Source of the DNA: Rossellomorea aquimaris
GTDB lineage: Bacteria; Bacillota; Bacilli; Bacillales; Bacillaceae_B
NCBI RefSeq assembly: GCF_001877785.1
Contig: NZ_MINN01000106.1
Location: 186,001-250,000 of the forward strand
Length of the DNA stretch: 64,000 nucleotides
Reading direction: 5' to 3'
The notes below the pieces were generated by a model. That model was not told where the DNA came from. It saw only the letters and a list, made by a program, of their open reading frames with translations, and searched no databases. Shown here piece after piece: positions 17,667-25,983 of the stretch (position 1 is the stretch's first letter; each line of letters starts with the position of its first letter). The translations under genes were made by a program, and so were the position numbers.

Positions 17667-18548
17667 TCAGATCACTTTTTTATCGGACTGCTTCACACTA
17701 AGAACGGTGATCGTTATCAGGATGACTGCCATTCCCAGGGTTTGAATGACGGTCAAGTGATCCCCGAGAACCAGGACGCCAAACAATGAAGCTGTTACCG
17801 GCTCTACCATAGCGACCATAGAAGCATTGGACGGAGTAGTCCATTTTATTCCTATCACATACAACGTAAATGACAGGCCGGCCCCCAGGATCCCCAGGAG
17901 TAAAAACAATCCTAGATCACTCGATGCCAATACATCGGCGGCTTCACCCTTATCCCCAAAGAGAAGGAGGATGAGACAGAATGAAAAAAAAGCAATGGTT
18001 AACGTGGCGGGCGGATTCCCGATAGAAGACGCATTTTTAAATCCGAAAATAAACAAAGCATAGGAAAGACCGGCAGCAAGCCCCGCAGCCATCCCGATAA
18101 AACTCACTGAAATCGATTCAGTGTTGTAGGCACCTGTAAGCAGGAGAATCCCCAGTAGAACCCCGGCAATGCAGCCCCACTTAAACCAAGTAGAATCTTC
18201 TATCCGCATTAAAAAGGAGATTAATAGAACGAATACAGGTGCAGTGTACATTAACGTAGCGGCTACAGCTACGCTTGAGGCCTGGATACTTAGAAAGTAA
18301 AAAGTGAAATTCCCGGCAACACCCACACCCGCTATCAGTGCCCATATGTATAAACGTGGAGAGATGCCCCGATTTTGTCTAAATCGAAAGAGAAACCACA
18401 CAAAAAAACAAATAAAGCCAACGGCCCCCCGGTAAAGTGAAATCACGATCGGATCCCAGCCTTTGTTCATTAAAACATCGGCAATCCCGCCGCTGATGCC
18501 CCAGCATATAGCTGCTAGTACAACCAAACCTATTCCTGCATATTTCAT
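17667..18548 (-). CDS. EamA-family (drug/metabolite) transporter
   Basis: A 293-residue, ten-helix DMT exporter made of two EamA repeats; the first begins AAICWGISGGIADVLMNKGWDP and the second AAGLAAGLSYALFIF, and the protein ends with TITVLSVKQSDKK. Relatives export amino acids, metabolites or toxic analogues. AGGAGGT lies 5 nt before the ATG at 18548; an upstream ATG at 18581 has no ribosome binding site. A second, diverged EamA gene is at 30781. Substrate unknown. Confidence 0.85.
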   Translation of the reverse strand: MKYAGIGLVVLAAICWGISGGIADVLMNKGWDPIVISLYRGAVGFICFFVWFLFRFRQNRGISPRLYIWALIAGVGVAGNFTFYFLSIQASSVAVAATLMYTAPVFVLLISFLMRIEDSTWFKWGCIAGVLLGILLLTGAYNTESISVSFIGMAAGLAAGLSYALFIFGFKNASSIGNPPATLTIAFFSFCLILLLFGDKGEAADVLASSDLGLFLLLGILGAGLSFTLYVIGIKWTTPSNASMVAMVEPVTASLFGVLVLGDHLTVIQTLGMAVILITITVLSVKQSDKKVI

Positions 18549-18831
18549 CGTATACCTCCTGAAGATAAGAATGGGACGCATTTTTTGAGGAAACCAAGAT
18601 TGATCTTATTTATGTAAACATAATGACCAAACAAGCCTATTTATGCTGCTAATCAAACACTGTTGATTATGTAAGGTGTTAATGGTAATTCCTTTAATTT
18701 TTCTTACCTAAACCTAAATAGCAATAGCAATCTTTACATAACAACATGAATAGTACTGCCAGATGCGTCCCATTCCCAATTAGAGCAGATAAAATGATAA
18801 ACCGTAAAAATAAGAAAAGGGGGAGAAGACG

Positions 18832-19248
18832 TTGAAAATTACACAAAAATGGATTCAGGAAGACAGCGACTACATAAGAAAAAAGTTGATTGAGTATAAC
18901 ATGAAGTCCATTAATGAAGATGTGAAGACTCCGCTTGAGAAAGTGAGTTTCGCTGTAAGAGATGAAAAAGATGAAATTGCAGGAGGGGTGACAGGTGAGA
19001 CATTCTGGCATCATCTTCACATCGATTTCCTTTGGGTGGCCGAGGAACACCGCAAGGAAGGACTGGGTATGCAGCTCATTGAAAAAATAGAGGAATACGC
19101 AAGGGGACTTGGATGCTGCTTGTCGGTACTTGATACCTTCAGTTTTCAGGCACCCGGCTTTTATAAAAAACTCGGTTACAAAGAGTTCGGTGTGCTGGAG
19201 GATTTTCCAAAGGGAGGACGGCAGCATTTCATGGAGAAGCGATTATAA
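18832..19248 (+). CDS. GNAT-family N-acetyltransferase
   Basis: A 138-residue single-domain GNAT. The acetyl-CoA loop is VAEEHRKEGLGMQLIEKIE (RKEGLG), and SFQAPGFYKKLGYKEFG is the usual C-terminal motif. TTG start with GGGGGAGAAGACG upstream. It resembles the Bacillus acetyltransferases acting on small amines or antibiotics, but no substrate can be assigned. The 280-nt space upstream holds AT-rich sequence without further gene signals. Confidence 0.85.
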   Translation: MKITQKWIQEDSDYIRKKLIEYNMKSINEDVKTPLEKVSFAVRDEKDEIAGGVTGETFWHHLHIDFLWVAEEHRKEGLGMQLIEKIEEYARGLGCCLSVLDTFSFQAPGFYKKLGYKEFGVLEDFPKGGRQHFMEKRL

Positions 19249-19288
19249 CAAAAAAAACAACCAGCTCGCGGTGAAGCTGGTTGTTTTT
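19249..19288. terminator. Bidirectional terminator
   Basis: AACAACCAGCT pairs with AGCTGGTTGTT and has A/T runs on both sides, serving the GNAT gene (+) and the RDD gene (-). Confidence 0.85.
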
Positions 19289-19295
19289 AACGAGA

Positions 19296-19709
19296 TCACC
19301 CTTCTTCCGGTTTGGCATGGGTCACATAGGTCCCGGCGATAAAATCATGAATCGCCCGTTTGTCTTCACGGATGCCGACCATAAAGGCACTGACGATGAT
19401 CCCGATCCCCAATGTAAGGCCGTAAACAATCCCGGAAACGATTGTCCGCATCAGCATATTTCCTATATGGACATTGCTTCCATCCTTTTTAACGATTCGA
19501 ATACCCGCGATCCGCTTTCCGACTACATACCCTTTCCAAAGAACAGGAGTAATCAGGACATATAGAAATGTGATTGATGAAACAAAGGTATTTTCCTCTG
19601 AAAATTCCCCTGTAACGAGTCCTGTGATGATAATGAGTGGAAGATTGATGATCAACCAATCCACAATATTGGCTACGAATCTGACCCCGAACCCCGCTGG
19701 CTGCGTCAT
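19296..19709 (-). CDS. RDD-family membrane protein
   Basis: A 137-residue membrane protein of the RDD family, named for conserved Arg-Asp-Asp residues. Visible: AGFGVRFVANIVDWLII near the start (R in helix 1 with D four turns on), the WKGYVVGKRIAGIRIVKKDG loop, and the C-terminal REDKRAIHDFIAGTYV. Three helices. Some RDD proteins act as ion antiporters; most are uncharacterised. Monocistronic. Confidence 0.85.
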   Translation of the reverse strand: MTQPAGFGVRFVANIVDWLIINLPLIIITGLVTGEFSEENTFVSSITFLYVLITPVLWKGYVVGKRIAGIRIVKKDGSNVHIGNMLMRTIVSGIVYGLTLGIGIIVSAFMVGIREDKRAIHDFIAGTYVTHAKPEEG

Positions 19710-19912
19710 GAACTTTACCCCTTCTCTCTGATTTGTAAAAATTGTAACATAATGACTACTACTATATGAAAAAGTTTCCTGAAATAAGACGAACTCCCTA
19801 AAAAAATGTGCTTAAAGTCTGGGATTTTATAGAAAAATAGATTAAAAATGTTTTACAAATATCTCACCGGGTATATATTTACTAAATCAAACCTGACGGG
19901 AGAGAGTATAAA

Positions 19913-20140
19913 GTGAGCTACATTAATCGCGGAAGAGAACGTATTCAATTTGATCGACAAGGAAGCGAACAAGATCTACATATCGTGGAATGCAGTCACT
20001 GTGAGAATGAGTTCCGGACTCCGATGAATGTACAGAAGATTGAATGTTCCCACTGCTCGGCATCAGCTAAATTTGATCATCCGGACTTCAGGGTCATTGG
20101 ATTTATTGAAAATCATCAAGGGAGTGAAATGGCATGCTGA
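19913..20140 (+). CDS. Small zinc-ribbon protein, 75 residues
   Basis: The sequence contains two CxxC knuckles, VECSHCENEF and IECSHCSASAKF, separated by 17 residues, which is a treble-clef/zinc-ribbon spacing. GTG start preceded by GGGAGAG. The last codons overlap the start of the next small gene. The protein may bind zinc and RNA or another protein, but no family name is certain. Confidence 0.65.
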   Translation: MSYINRGRERIQFDRQGSEQDLHIVECSHCENEFRTPMNVQKIECSHCSASAKFDHPDFRVIGFIENHQGSEMAC

Positions 20141-20256
20141 ATAAAGATAAACTGGCAGATTTGAAAATGGATTTCAGCGATATTCTTTGGATGAGTTCCG
20201 GTATCGTCATCATCCTTCTCCTGATTGCTATGGCAAATTTCTTCATCGTATCTTAA
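20134..20256 (+). CDS. 40-residue single-pass membrane protein
   Basis: ATG at 20134 lies 9 nt after AAGGGAG and overlaps the previous stop codon. The product, MLNKDKLADLKMDFSDILW then a helix (SSGIVIILLLIAMANFFIV), is a membrane miniprotein with a 20-residue charged N-terminus. Overlap with the zinc-ribbon gene indicates translational coupling and a joint role. No known family recognised. Confidence 0.6.
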   Translation: MLNKDKLADLKMDFSDILWMSSGIVIILLLIAMANFFIVS

Positions 20257-20278
20257 TAAGTATTTGATCGGCTTTATG

Positions 20279-20306
20279 AGTCCCGTCTGATGATGGGGCT
20301 TTTTTA
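20279..20306 (+). terminator. Terminator of the zinc-ribbon/miniprotein pair
   Basis: AGTCCC pairs with GGGGCT around a loop of about ten bases, followed by six T. Short stem. Confidence 0.6.
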
Positions 20307-20326
20307 TATGAATCACGGCCATTTGT

Positions 20327-20367
20327 AAAAAGCCCGTCCCTCACACAACAAAGAGGGACGGGCCTTT
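20327..20367 (-). terminator. Terminator of the aldehyde dehydrogenase gene
   Basis: AGCCCGTCCCTC pairs with GAGGGACGGGC; the minus-strand transcript ends in a U-run. Confidence 0.85.
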
Positions 20368-20374
20368 CGTTTGA

Positions 20375-21820
20375 TTATCCTTTATAGTTTTCATCATATT
20401 CAAGGTACACGACGTGAGTTTCCAAGTACTCGTTCAGGCCGTGTTTGCCGTCGGCCCCGCCGATTCCTGATTGGGCGCGGCCGGCATGAAAGCCGTTGAT
20501 CGCTTCGAAGTTTTCGCGGTTGACGAAGGTTTCCCCGTAACGGAGTTCATTTGCCGCCCTCATGATCTCATGTAGATTTTCACTGAAGATCGATGAAGAA
20601 AGGCCGTACTCCGTGTCATTTGCCAGCTCGATCACTTCATCAAAGTCCTTATATGTCATGATCGGCAGCACGGGCCCGAAGATTTCCTCCTGGATGATCT
20701 CCATGTCCTGTTTGACGTCTGTAAGGATGGTAGGTTCGTAGTAATATCCTTTAGCGTCAAGCTGTTTTCCGCCTGTAAGGATTCTGGCTCCGTTCTCTAC
20801 AGCGTTATTGACCATTTCGGTTACGGTATCCAATCGGTCCTGGTTCACAAGCGGGCCGATCTCATTGTTTCTGTCAGTAGGATCTCCGACAGATGTCTGT
20901 TTGAAAGCGTCCGTGATTTTTTCGATGAATTCATCGGCCACACTCTCATGGACATAGACCCTTTCAGCGTTCGTACAGGCCTGACCTGAGTTCGTGATCC
21001 TGGAGGTTTTGATTTTTTCAACAGCAAGGTCTATATCCGCATGCTTTGTCACGATGGCCGGGGCTTTTCCTCCAAGCTCCAGGTTCACCTTCGTGATGGA
21101 TTTTGAAGCAGCTTCCATTACTTTTGAACCGGCAGGATAGCTTCCCGTCATGGAGACCATGCGGACCTTCGGATGACCTGACAAAGGATTACCGATGTCG
21201 GAACCTTTTCCTGTCACCAGGTTAAAGACCCCTTTCGGAAGCTCGACTTCATCAATGATTTTTGCGAACTCGCATGTTGTATTCGGTGTGTACTGACTCG
21301 GTTTCAACACGATTGTGCATCCTGTTACGATAGCAGGGGCAAGTTTCCTTGCCAAAATGAACATAGGAAAATTCCAGGGCACGATCCCTGCTACTACACC
21401 AATCGGCTTTTTATAAACCAGGATGTTTTCATTGGAACGTTCACTTTCAAGGATTTCTCCTTCATATCGGAGTGCCCAGCCTGCCATGTAGCGGAAATAT
21501 TCGATGGCTATGTCGATTTCTCCCTCGGATGCTTCGATTGTCTTCCCGTTTTCCATTGTCAGCAACTGAACAAACTCATCCCTTCGCTCCTCGAGCTTAT
21601 CCGCGATCTTATGAAGATACGAAGCCCTCTCCTTGGAAGGGACCTTCTCCCAAGTAAGAAAGGCGGAGTGGGCGGCTTCGATTGCCCGGTTTACATCTTC
21701 CTCCGAACCATTCTGGATTTTCGAAATGACTTCTTCTGTTGCGGGGTTGAGCACATCCAGGGTTTCACCTTTTGATCCGTCTGTGAATTCCCCGTTGATA
21801 TATAATTGATAGGATTTCAT
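20375..21820 (-). CDS. aldA: Aldehyde dehydrogenase, lactaldehyde/glycolaldehyde type (AldA-like)
   Basis: A 481-residue NAD(P)-dependent aldehyde dehydrogenase. Visible features: PWNFPMFILARK, the glutamate in LELGGKAPAIV, catalytic cysteine in SGQACTNAERVYV, and the C-terminal NRENFEAINGFHAGRAQSGIGGADGKHG, which matches the E. coli AldA pattern (lactaldehyde/glycolaldehyde dehydrogenase). The usual GSTxxG nucleotide motif reads MTGSYPAGSKVM. AAGGAGGA lies upstream of the ATG. Monocistronic. Substrate is inferred; succinate-semialdehyde or betaine aldehyde types have different C-termini. Confidence 0.85.
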   Translation of the reverse strand: MKSYQLYINGEFTDGSKGETLDVLNPATEEVISKIQNGSEEDVNRAIEAAHSAFLTWEKVPSKERASYLHKIADKLEERRDEFVQLLTMENGKTIEASEGEIDIAIEYFRYMAGWALRYEGEILESERSNENILVYKKPIGVVAGIVPWNFPMFILARKLAPAIVTGCTIVLKPSQYTPNTTCEFAKIIDEVELPKGVFNLVTGKGSDIGNPLSGHPKVRMVSMTGSYPAGSKVMEAASKSITKVNLELGGKAPAIVTKHADIDLAVEKIKTSRITNSGQACTNAERVYVHESVADEFIEKITDAFKQTSVGDPTDRNNEIGPLVNQDRLDTVTEMVNNAVENGARILTGGKQLDAKGYYYEPTILTDVKQDMEIIQEEIFGPVLPIMTYKDFDEVIELANDTEYGLSSSIFSENLHEIMRAANELRYGETFVNRENFEAINGFHAGRAQSGIGGADGKHGLNEYLETHVVYLEYDENYKG

Positions 21821-21904
21821 GAATCTTCCTCCTTGGTGTACTTTCTTTCTTGTTTATTTCTTTCCCTTTGTGAATAAGGAAGAAACATGGGGATGGGCTC
21901 GTAA

Positions 21905-21935
21905 AAAAAGACAGCCCCCTAAGGACTGTCTTTTG
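21905..21935 (-). terminator. Terminator of the MDR oxidoreductase gene
   Basis: AAAGACAG pairs with CTGTCTTT, read on the minus strand with a following U-run. Confidence 0.7.
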
Positions 21936-21941
21936 TGAATA

Positions 21942-22964
21942 TTATTTTTCAGGCTCTGCCACTTTCACAAGCTGCTTGCCTAGGTTTTTCCCTTGGAACA
22001 AGCCGAGAAAAGCATCCGTTACATTGTCAAAGCCTTCTGTGATTGTCTCTTCATACTGAAGTTTGCCTTCTGAGAGCCATTGGCCAAGCTCTGTCGCTCC
22101 TTCTTTGAATCGGTCGCTGTAGTCGTTGACGACAAATCCTTTCATGAGGGCGCTTGATTTAATCAGTTTCGATTGTACTCGCGGCCCAAGGTCCCTGTCG
22201 GTTTTATTATAGGAAGATATAGCTCCGCATACCGGTACGCGTCCGTGCTTATTCAGCAGGCTGATGGCTGCATCACCGATTTCGCCGCCGACGTTTTCAA
22301 AGTAGACGTCGACTCCATCCGGGCATGCTTCTTTCAATGTGCTGTAGATATCGTCTGTTTCTTTATAGTTGATGGCCTCGTCAAATCCGAGTGTTTCTTT
22401 CAAGTAATTCACTTTTTCCTCAGATCCTGCGATGCCTACCACGCGTGCACCTTTGATTTTCGCGATCTGGCCGACAACAGAACCAACCGCTCCGGCTGCA
22501 CCTGAGACCACAACCGTTTCTCCTGCCTTAGGCTGGCCGATGTCAAGGAGACCGAAGTAGGCTGTCAGGCCTGTTAATCCGAGTACACTCAGGTGAGTGG
22601 ATAGCGGGGCTGCATCCGGAGCGATGGAGCGCACTTCTTTTTCGCCCGCCAGTGAATATTCCTGCCATGGAAGCATGCCTACGACGAAATCGCCTTGCTT
22701 GAATTGCTCCGATTTTGATTCCATGACTTCTCCTACGACACCGCCGGAGAGTGCTTCATTCAATGCGAAAGGCTCTACATAGGATTTAGCATCGGACATT
22801 CTGCCGCGCATGTAGGGGTCGACTGAAAGGTACAATGTTTTGATGAGAACCTCGCCCTGGGACGGATGAGGAACATCGACCTCTTTGTAAAGAAAATCAC
22901 TTTCTTCGGGCATTCCCTCTGGACGGGATACGAGTTGGATCTGCTGCTGGGTTTTAGGGAGCAT
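21942..22964 (-). CDS. NADP-dependent MDR oxidoreductase (YfmJ/CurA-like)
   Basis: A 340-residue zinc-free medium-chain reductase of the leukotriene B4 12-hydroxydehydrogenase/quinone oxidoreductase branch. SVDPYMRGRM near residue 50 is diagnostic, and VVVSGAAGAVGSVVGQIAK is the NADP Rossmann loop. Members reduce alpha,beta-unsaturated carbonyls and quinones; B. subtilis YfmJ is the closest type I recognise. AAAGGAGG lies 8-9 nt before ATG. Together with the neighbouring peroxiredoxin gene it suggests electrophile or oxidant defence, but each gene has its own terminator. Confidence 0.88.
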   Translation of the reverse strand: MLPKTQQQIQLVSRPEGMPEESDFLYKEVDVPHPSQGEVLIKTLYLSVDPYMRGRMSDAKSYVEPFALNEALSGGVVGEVMESKSEQFKQGDFVVGMLPWQEYSLAGEKEVRSIAPDAAPLSTHLSVLGLTGLTAYFGLLDIGQPKAGETVVVSGAAGAVGSVVGQIAKIKGARVVGIAGSEEKVNYLKETLGFDEAINYKETDDIYSTLKEACPDGVDVYFENVGGEIGDAAISLLNKHGRVPVCGAISSYNKTDRDLGPRVQSKLIKSSALMKGFVVNDYSDRFKEGATELGQWLSEGKLQYEETITEGFDNVTDAFLGLFQGKNLGKQLVKVAEPEK

Positions 22965-23053
22965 AAATTGGTTCCTCCTTTGAAAAGGTTGTATTTATTG
23001 AAACTTATCACAAACAGAACATGGGATACAAAGATTCGGCTTTTTCAATATGT

Positions 23054-23089
23054 AAAAAACCGCTTTGATTTTTAAGTCAAAGCGGTTTT
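23054..23089 (-). terminator. Terminator of the peroxiredoxin gene
   Basis: AAACCGCTTTGA pairs with TCAAAGCGGTTT, flanked by A and T runs. Confidence 0.85.
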
Positions 23090-23098
23090 CCCTTAAGA

Positions 23099-23602
23099 TT
23101 ATTTCACATTCTTTTTAATATATTTCACGGTTCTTAAAAGTTCATCGGGATGCGGCCGTCCGAATGGGCCGGTCTGCTGCTGCTGATACATCAATTCGCC
23201 TTTTTCATTTACAAGGAAATAAGCAGGCTCGCCGTGCTCACCGTGATCTTCATACGGGGCGTCCTCGCCATGGTAGTAAACGTCGTACGCTTTAATGGCT
23301 TCGAGTTCCTTGTCTGCCATGATCGGGAATGTGATGTTTTCTTTGTTTGCATATTCCTGCAGGTCTTCTAAATCATCGTTCGCAACCGCCAGGATATGGA
23401 CACCCTGTTCCTCGAATTTCTCTTTATTCGCCTGGAACTCACGAAGCTCTTCTTGACAGACCGGGCACCATGCTCCCCTGAAGAAAACGATCAGATGCCA
23501 GCTGTCATGTTCCTTTTGATGCTCCTTGAACGAAAATTTCTCACCTGCGACTGATGGGAGTGTGAAATCAGGTACCGTATCTTTTAATTGAAAATTTGCC
23601 AT
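23099..23602 (-). CDS. Peroxiredoxin of the AhpC/TSA (redoxin) family
   Basis: A 167-residue thioredoxin-fold peroxidase. The active site reads FFRGAWCPVCQEEL: the first cysteine is the peroxidatic residue, and CPVC also places a second cysteine three residues on, as in bacterioferritin-comigratory/thioredoxin-like peroxiredoxins. VPDFTLPSVAGEKFSF opens the fold. Reduces hydroperoxides using thiol donors. AAGGAGGA precedes the ATG. Monocistronic. Confidence 0.85.
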   Translation of the reverse strand: MANFQLKDTVPDFTLPSVAGEKFSFKEHQKEHDSWHLIVFFRGAWCPVCQEELREFQANKEKFEEQGVHILAVANDDLEDLQEYANKENITFPIMADKELEAIKAYDVYYHGEDAPYEDHGEHGEPAYFLVNEKGELMYQQQQTGPFGRPHPDELLRTVKYIKKNVK

Positions 23603-23742
23603 ATTTCATTCCTCCTTAAGTGAATGGATAAACCTTATTGAGTGGACATGCATACAATATAGTCTTAACTGATCTCTCTTACATTGGGTGTTTTCCCTGT
23701 GTGTAAGAAATGAAACGTCATGTATGTGGAAGGAGGTGCAGG

Positions 23743-24051
23743 ATGGGACGAAGGGGAAGAAGAGGCTATTGTGTTCCGGGTTATAAATGGTGCGGACCGG
23801 GGTGCAGCGGACCTGGACAGCCAGTCAATGAAGTTGATGAAGTCTGCATGGAACATGATCTATGCTATGAAAAATACGGATCAGCTTGTCACTGCGACAG
23901 CGAATTCCTTTCAAGGCTAAAACCGCACATCAATATGGATTCCCGGGAAGGAAGGGATGCTCTCATCTTTTATCACTATATGAAATTCCAGACCAGGGTA
24001 AAATGCGGACAAGAGCGCAGGGGCTGCAATCGCGGGATGCGGTGGATTTAA
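23743..24051 (+). CDS. Small phospholipase A2-like protein (Phospholip_A2_4/parvovirus VP1-like)
   Basis: A 102-residue cationic, cysteine-rich protein. WCGPGCSGPG resembles the calcium-binding loop and VDEVCMEHDLCYEKYG the D-x2-C-x2-HD-x2-Y active site of secreted phospholipases A2, with the catalytic His-Asp pair intact. Small proteins of this type occur in Bacillus and match the phospholipase domain of parvovirus capsid VP1. There is no signal peptide; the N-terminus is MGRRGRRGYC. AAGGAGGTG lies 4-6 nt before the ATG at 23743. Enzymatic activity is inferred from motifs; a spore or lytic role is possible but unsupported here. Confidence 0.75.
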   Translation: MGRRGRRGYCVPGYKWCGPGCSGPGQPVNEVDEVCMEHDLCYEKYGSACHCDSEFLSRLKPHINMDSREGRDALIFYHYMKFQTRVKCGQERRGCNRGMRWI

Positions 24052-24204
24052 TGCGGTTTATCTATTGAGGTCTATATCTAAACTGATCGATGCTGAAATC
24101 TATTTCCGATGCGGTGACCCCACACTCCATGTGTTAGAGATTACTGAAAGATGGAGTAGGATTTATGAATTGCTCTGGTAAAGCATATTATCGTTAATAA
24201 GTGA

Positions 24205-24247
24205 AACCCGAACTTTTTTAGGAACTTGGTTTCTAATGAGTTCGGAT
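24205..24247 (+). terminator. Hairpin upstream of interrupted repeat copy 2
   Basis: ACCCGAACT and AGTTCGGA form a stem followed by TTTTTATT; related to the longer hairpin at 25901 that precedes repeat copy 3, so it may belong to the repeat unit. The rest of 24052-24283 shows no gene. Confidence 0.5.
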
Positions 24248-24283
24248 TTTTATTAGCATCGTTTAATTTAGATATTAGTTTGT

Positions 24284-24557
24284 TCCAGCGGTGATTGGAG
24301 TGCAAGACGAAGACTCCTGCGGGAAGAGTGACTGATAAGAAAAGCGGAAGGGCTTTGTTCAGAGGCGTGGGCATAAGCCGAAGCGGCCTGGAAGGCGCTC
24401 TTTGCCTTCTTGGTCGGTTTGGCTTATGACCTGTGCCTCTAAGCCCTGCAGCTAGACATGTGAGACCCCGCAAGAGCGTATGCGATGAGGAGGCTCACGG
24501 GCTACCCGCGGAAAGCGAAGTCTTGCACGGAAATCATTAGCGTTGTTTAAAGTCCAC
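24284..24557. repeat. Dispersed repeat copy 2, interrupted by a second repeat
   Basis: Left half 24284-24338 (GATTGGAGTGCAAGACGAAG...) and right half 24459-24557 (GTGAGACCCCGCAAGAGCG...) match the intact copy at 10014. Between them lies an unrelated 119-bp element. About 25 bp beyond the right end is also shared with copy 3 (TTAGCGTTGTTT and AGTCCACTCTAAAA). Confidence 0.85.
24340..24458 (+). repeat. Inner inserted repeat, plus orientation
   Basis: Begins AAAAGCGGAAGGGCTTTG and ends GCAGCTAGACA. It contains internal inverted segments GGCATAAGCC and GGCTTATGACC, GCCTCT and AGAGGC. An inverted homologue lies at 26042. Similar AAGCGGAAG...GAGCTGGACA repeats are widespread in Bacillus-type genomes (recognised from general knowledge). 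Confidence 0.8.
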
Positions 24558-24636
24558 TCTAAAATGTTCGCCTTTAGACCCTTGCCTTAAAGTTTTGTCT
24601 CACCCTCATTTTATCTTCTAAATAACGGGAATTCAC

Positions 24637-25077
24637 TCATAAAGTCAGCGTATAATAATAAACCTCATCGTCCCTTACATAGCCATTTTTCTCATACAAA
24701 TGCTGCGCGTGAAAATTATCATGATCGGTTTCGAGTATGACTGCTTTTGATCCGGTCAGTACGGCGTGCTCCCTAGCAGCTGCAAGAAGCTGCCGGCCGA
24801 TGCCTCTGTTTCTCGCATGTTCTGCGATAAATAAATCATTCAGCTTCCAGATCGGTTTGAGATAAACGGAAGAAAAAGAAGGATAGAGCTGTGTGAAACC
24901 GAGGCATGCATCGTTATCGACAGCAATGAATATGATTGATTCATCGTTTGCCAGACGTTCTTCGAGGTAATGGCGCGCTTCTTCCAGGTCAGAAGGCTTT
25001 TTATAAAACATGCGGTATTGGTTAAACAGGACAGCCACCCGGTCCAGGTCCTGAATACTCGCCCGAAGGATTTTCAA
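24637..25077 (-). CDS. GNAT-family N-acetyltransferase
   Basis: A 146-residue acetyltransferase with acetyl-CoA loop AEHARNRGIGRQLLAAA (RNRGIG), the preceding WKLNDLFIAE strand, and C-terminal HDNFHAQHLYEKNGYVRD. TTG start at 25077 is chosen because AAAGGAGG lies 9 nt upstream; the frame extends 36 codons further without any ribosome binding site. Resembles the small Bacillus GNATs near YwnH or PaiA-like enzymes, but no substrate is evident. Confidence 0.85.
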   Translation of the reverse strand: MKILRASIQDLDRVAVLFNQYRMFYKKPSDLEEARHYLEERLANDESIIFIAVDNDACLGFTQLYPSFSSVYLKPIWKLNDLFIAEHARNRGIGRQLLAAAREHAVLTGSKAVILETDHDNFHAQHLYEKNGYVRDDEVYYYTLTL

Positions 25078-25262
25078 GCTTCTCAGCCTCCTTTTGAAAA
25101 AGTATTTACATTCCCTATGTTTATGGTGAAACGAGCTGAACATTCCTTTGAAACGGGGACCGGAACAGTGGTCAAGTAAATCCAATGCTTACCGATATAT
25201 GTCTCACGCCAACAATGGTATAATAGGCATGTCCAGACAGATTAGCAGAAAGAGGTTTTTGT

Positions 25263-25562
25263 ATGCTTAATTCAGCGATAGGCCGTTTCAGACTGAGCGG
25301 TTTCATCGAGGGCGCTTCATTATTGATCTTATTATTCATTGCCATGCCTCTCAAGTACATGGCTGGTGTGCCGGAAGCTGTCACGGTTGTGGGCTCATTG
25401 CATGGATTCTTTTTTGTGGTGTATGTGCTTGTCATCGGTTACACGACCCTTAAAATCAGGTGGCATTTCAAATGGGCCGCAGGTGCTCTTGCAGCAGCGT
25501 TCATCCCTTTTGGCAACCTGGTTCTGGATCGTTATATCAAGCGTTCATTTCCAGCTCAATAG
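25263..25562 (+). CDS. DUF3817 membrane protein (YdzA-like)
   Basis: A 99-residue three-helix membrane protein matching the DUF3817 pattern: RFRLSGFIEGASLLILLFIAMPLKY in the first helix, HGFFFVVYV in the second and FIPFGNLVLDRYI at the end. Function unknown in the family. GAAAGAGG precedes ATG. A DUF1450 gene follows 32 nt later, so the two may be co-transcribed. Confidence 0.8.
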   Translation: MLNSAIGRFRLSGFIEGASLLILLFIAMPLKYMAGVPEAVTVVGSLHGFFFVVYVLVIGYTTLKIRWHFKWAAGALAAAFIPFGNLVLDRYIKRSFPAQ

Positions 25563-25594
25563 AACTTGAACTTTATATAAAGGATGACTTACCA

Positions 25595-25867
25595 GTGAAG
25601 TTTATCAATCAACTATTTTCAAAGCGGAAGAATGTCACAGTCGAATTTTGCGAGAAGAACCTGGATCGGTTCTTAACAGAAGAGACGATGCCTGAGTATA
25701 GTGAGTTCTTGAATAGAAAGAACGTCACATATAAGGAGTACGAATGCCAGAGCAGGTGCAAGGAATGCAAGAAATCGCCTTATGCCCTGGTGGATGGGGA
25801 GTTCACTCCCGCTGACGATTCCCGTGCTTTGTTGGAAAAAATGAAAAAGTATACTGAAGAGAAATAA
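25595..25867 (+). CDS. DUF1450 protein (YuzB-like)
   Basis: A 90-residue soluble protein with VEFCEKNL near the start and YECQSRCKECKKSPYALVDGE in the middle. The cysteine pattern C..C..C with YALV(D/N)G is typical of the DUF1450/YuzB family, a thioredoxin-like ferredoxin-type fold whose role is unknown. GTG start, AAGGATG 10 nt upstream. Confidence 0.8.
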   Translation: MKFINQLFSKRKNVTVEFCEKNLDRFLTEETMPEYSEFLNRKNVTYKEYECQSRCKECKKSPYALVDGEFTPADDSRALLEKMKKYTEEK

Positions 25868-25900
25868 AGAGGCTAGGACAAAAGAATTAAGTCTAAGTAA

Positions 25901-25944
25901 AACCCGAACTAATTTGCATTAGGTTATGCAAATTAGTTCGGGTT
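25901..25944. terminator. Perfect 19-bp hairpin
   Basis: AACCCGAACTAATTTGCAT (25901-25919) pairs completely with 25926-25944 across a six-base loop. It has A-rich sequence before it and TATTAATTTG after it. It may terminate the DUF1450 transcript or be part of the repeat that follows. Confidence 0.65.
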
Positions 25945-25983
25945 ATTAATTTGTTCATTGTACATTTAGGGTTAAGCTCATTT

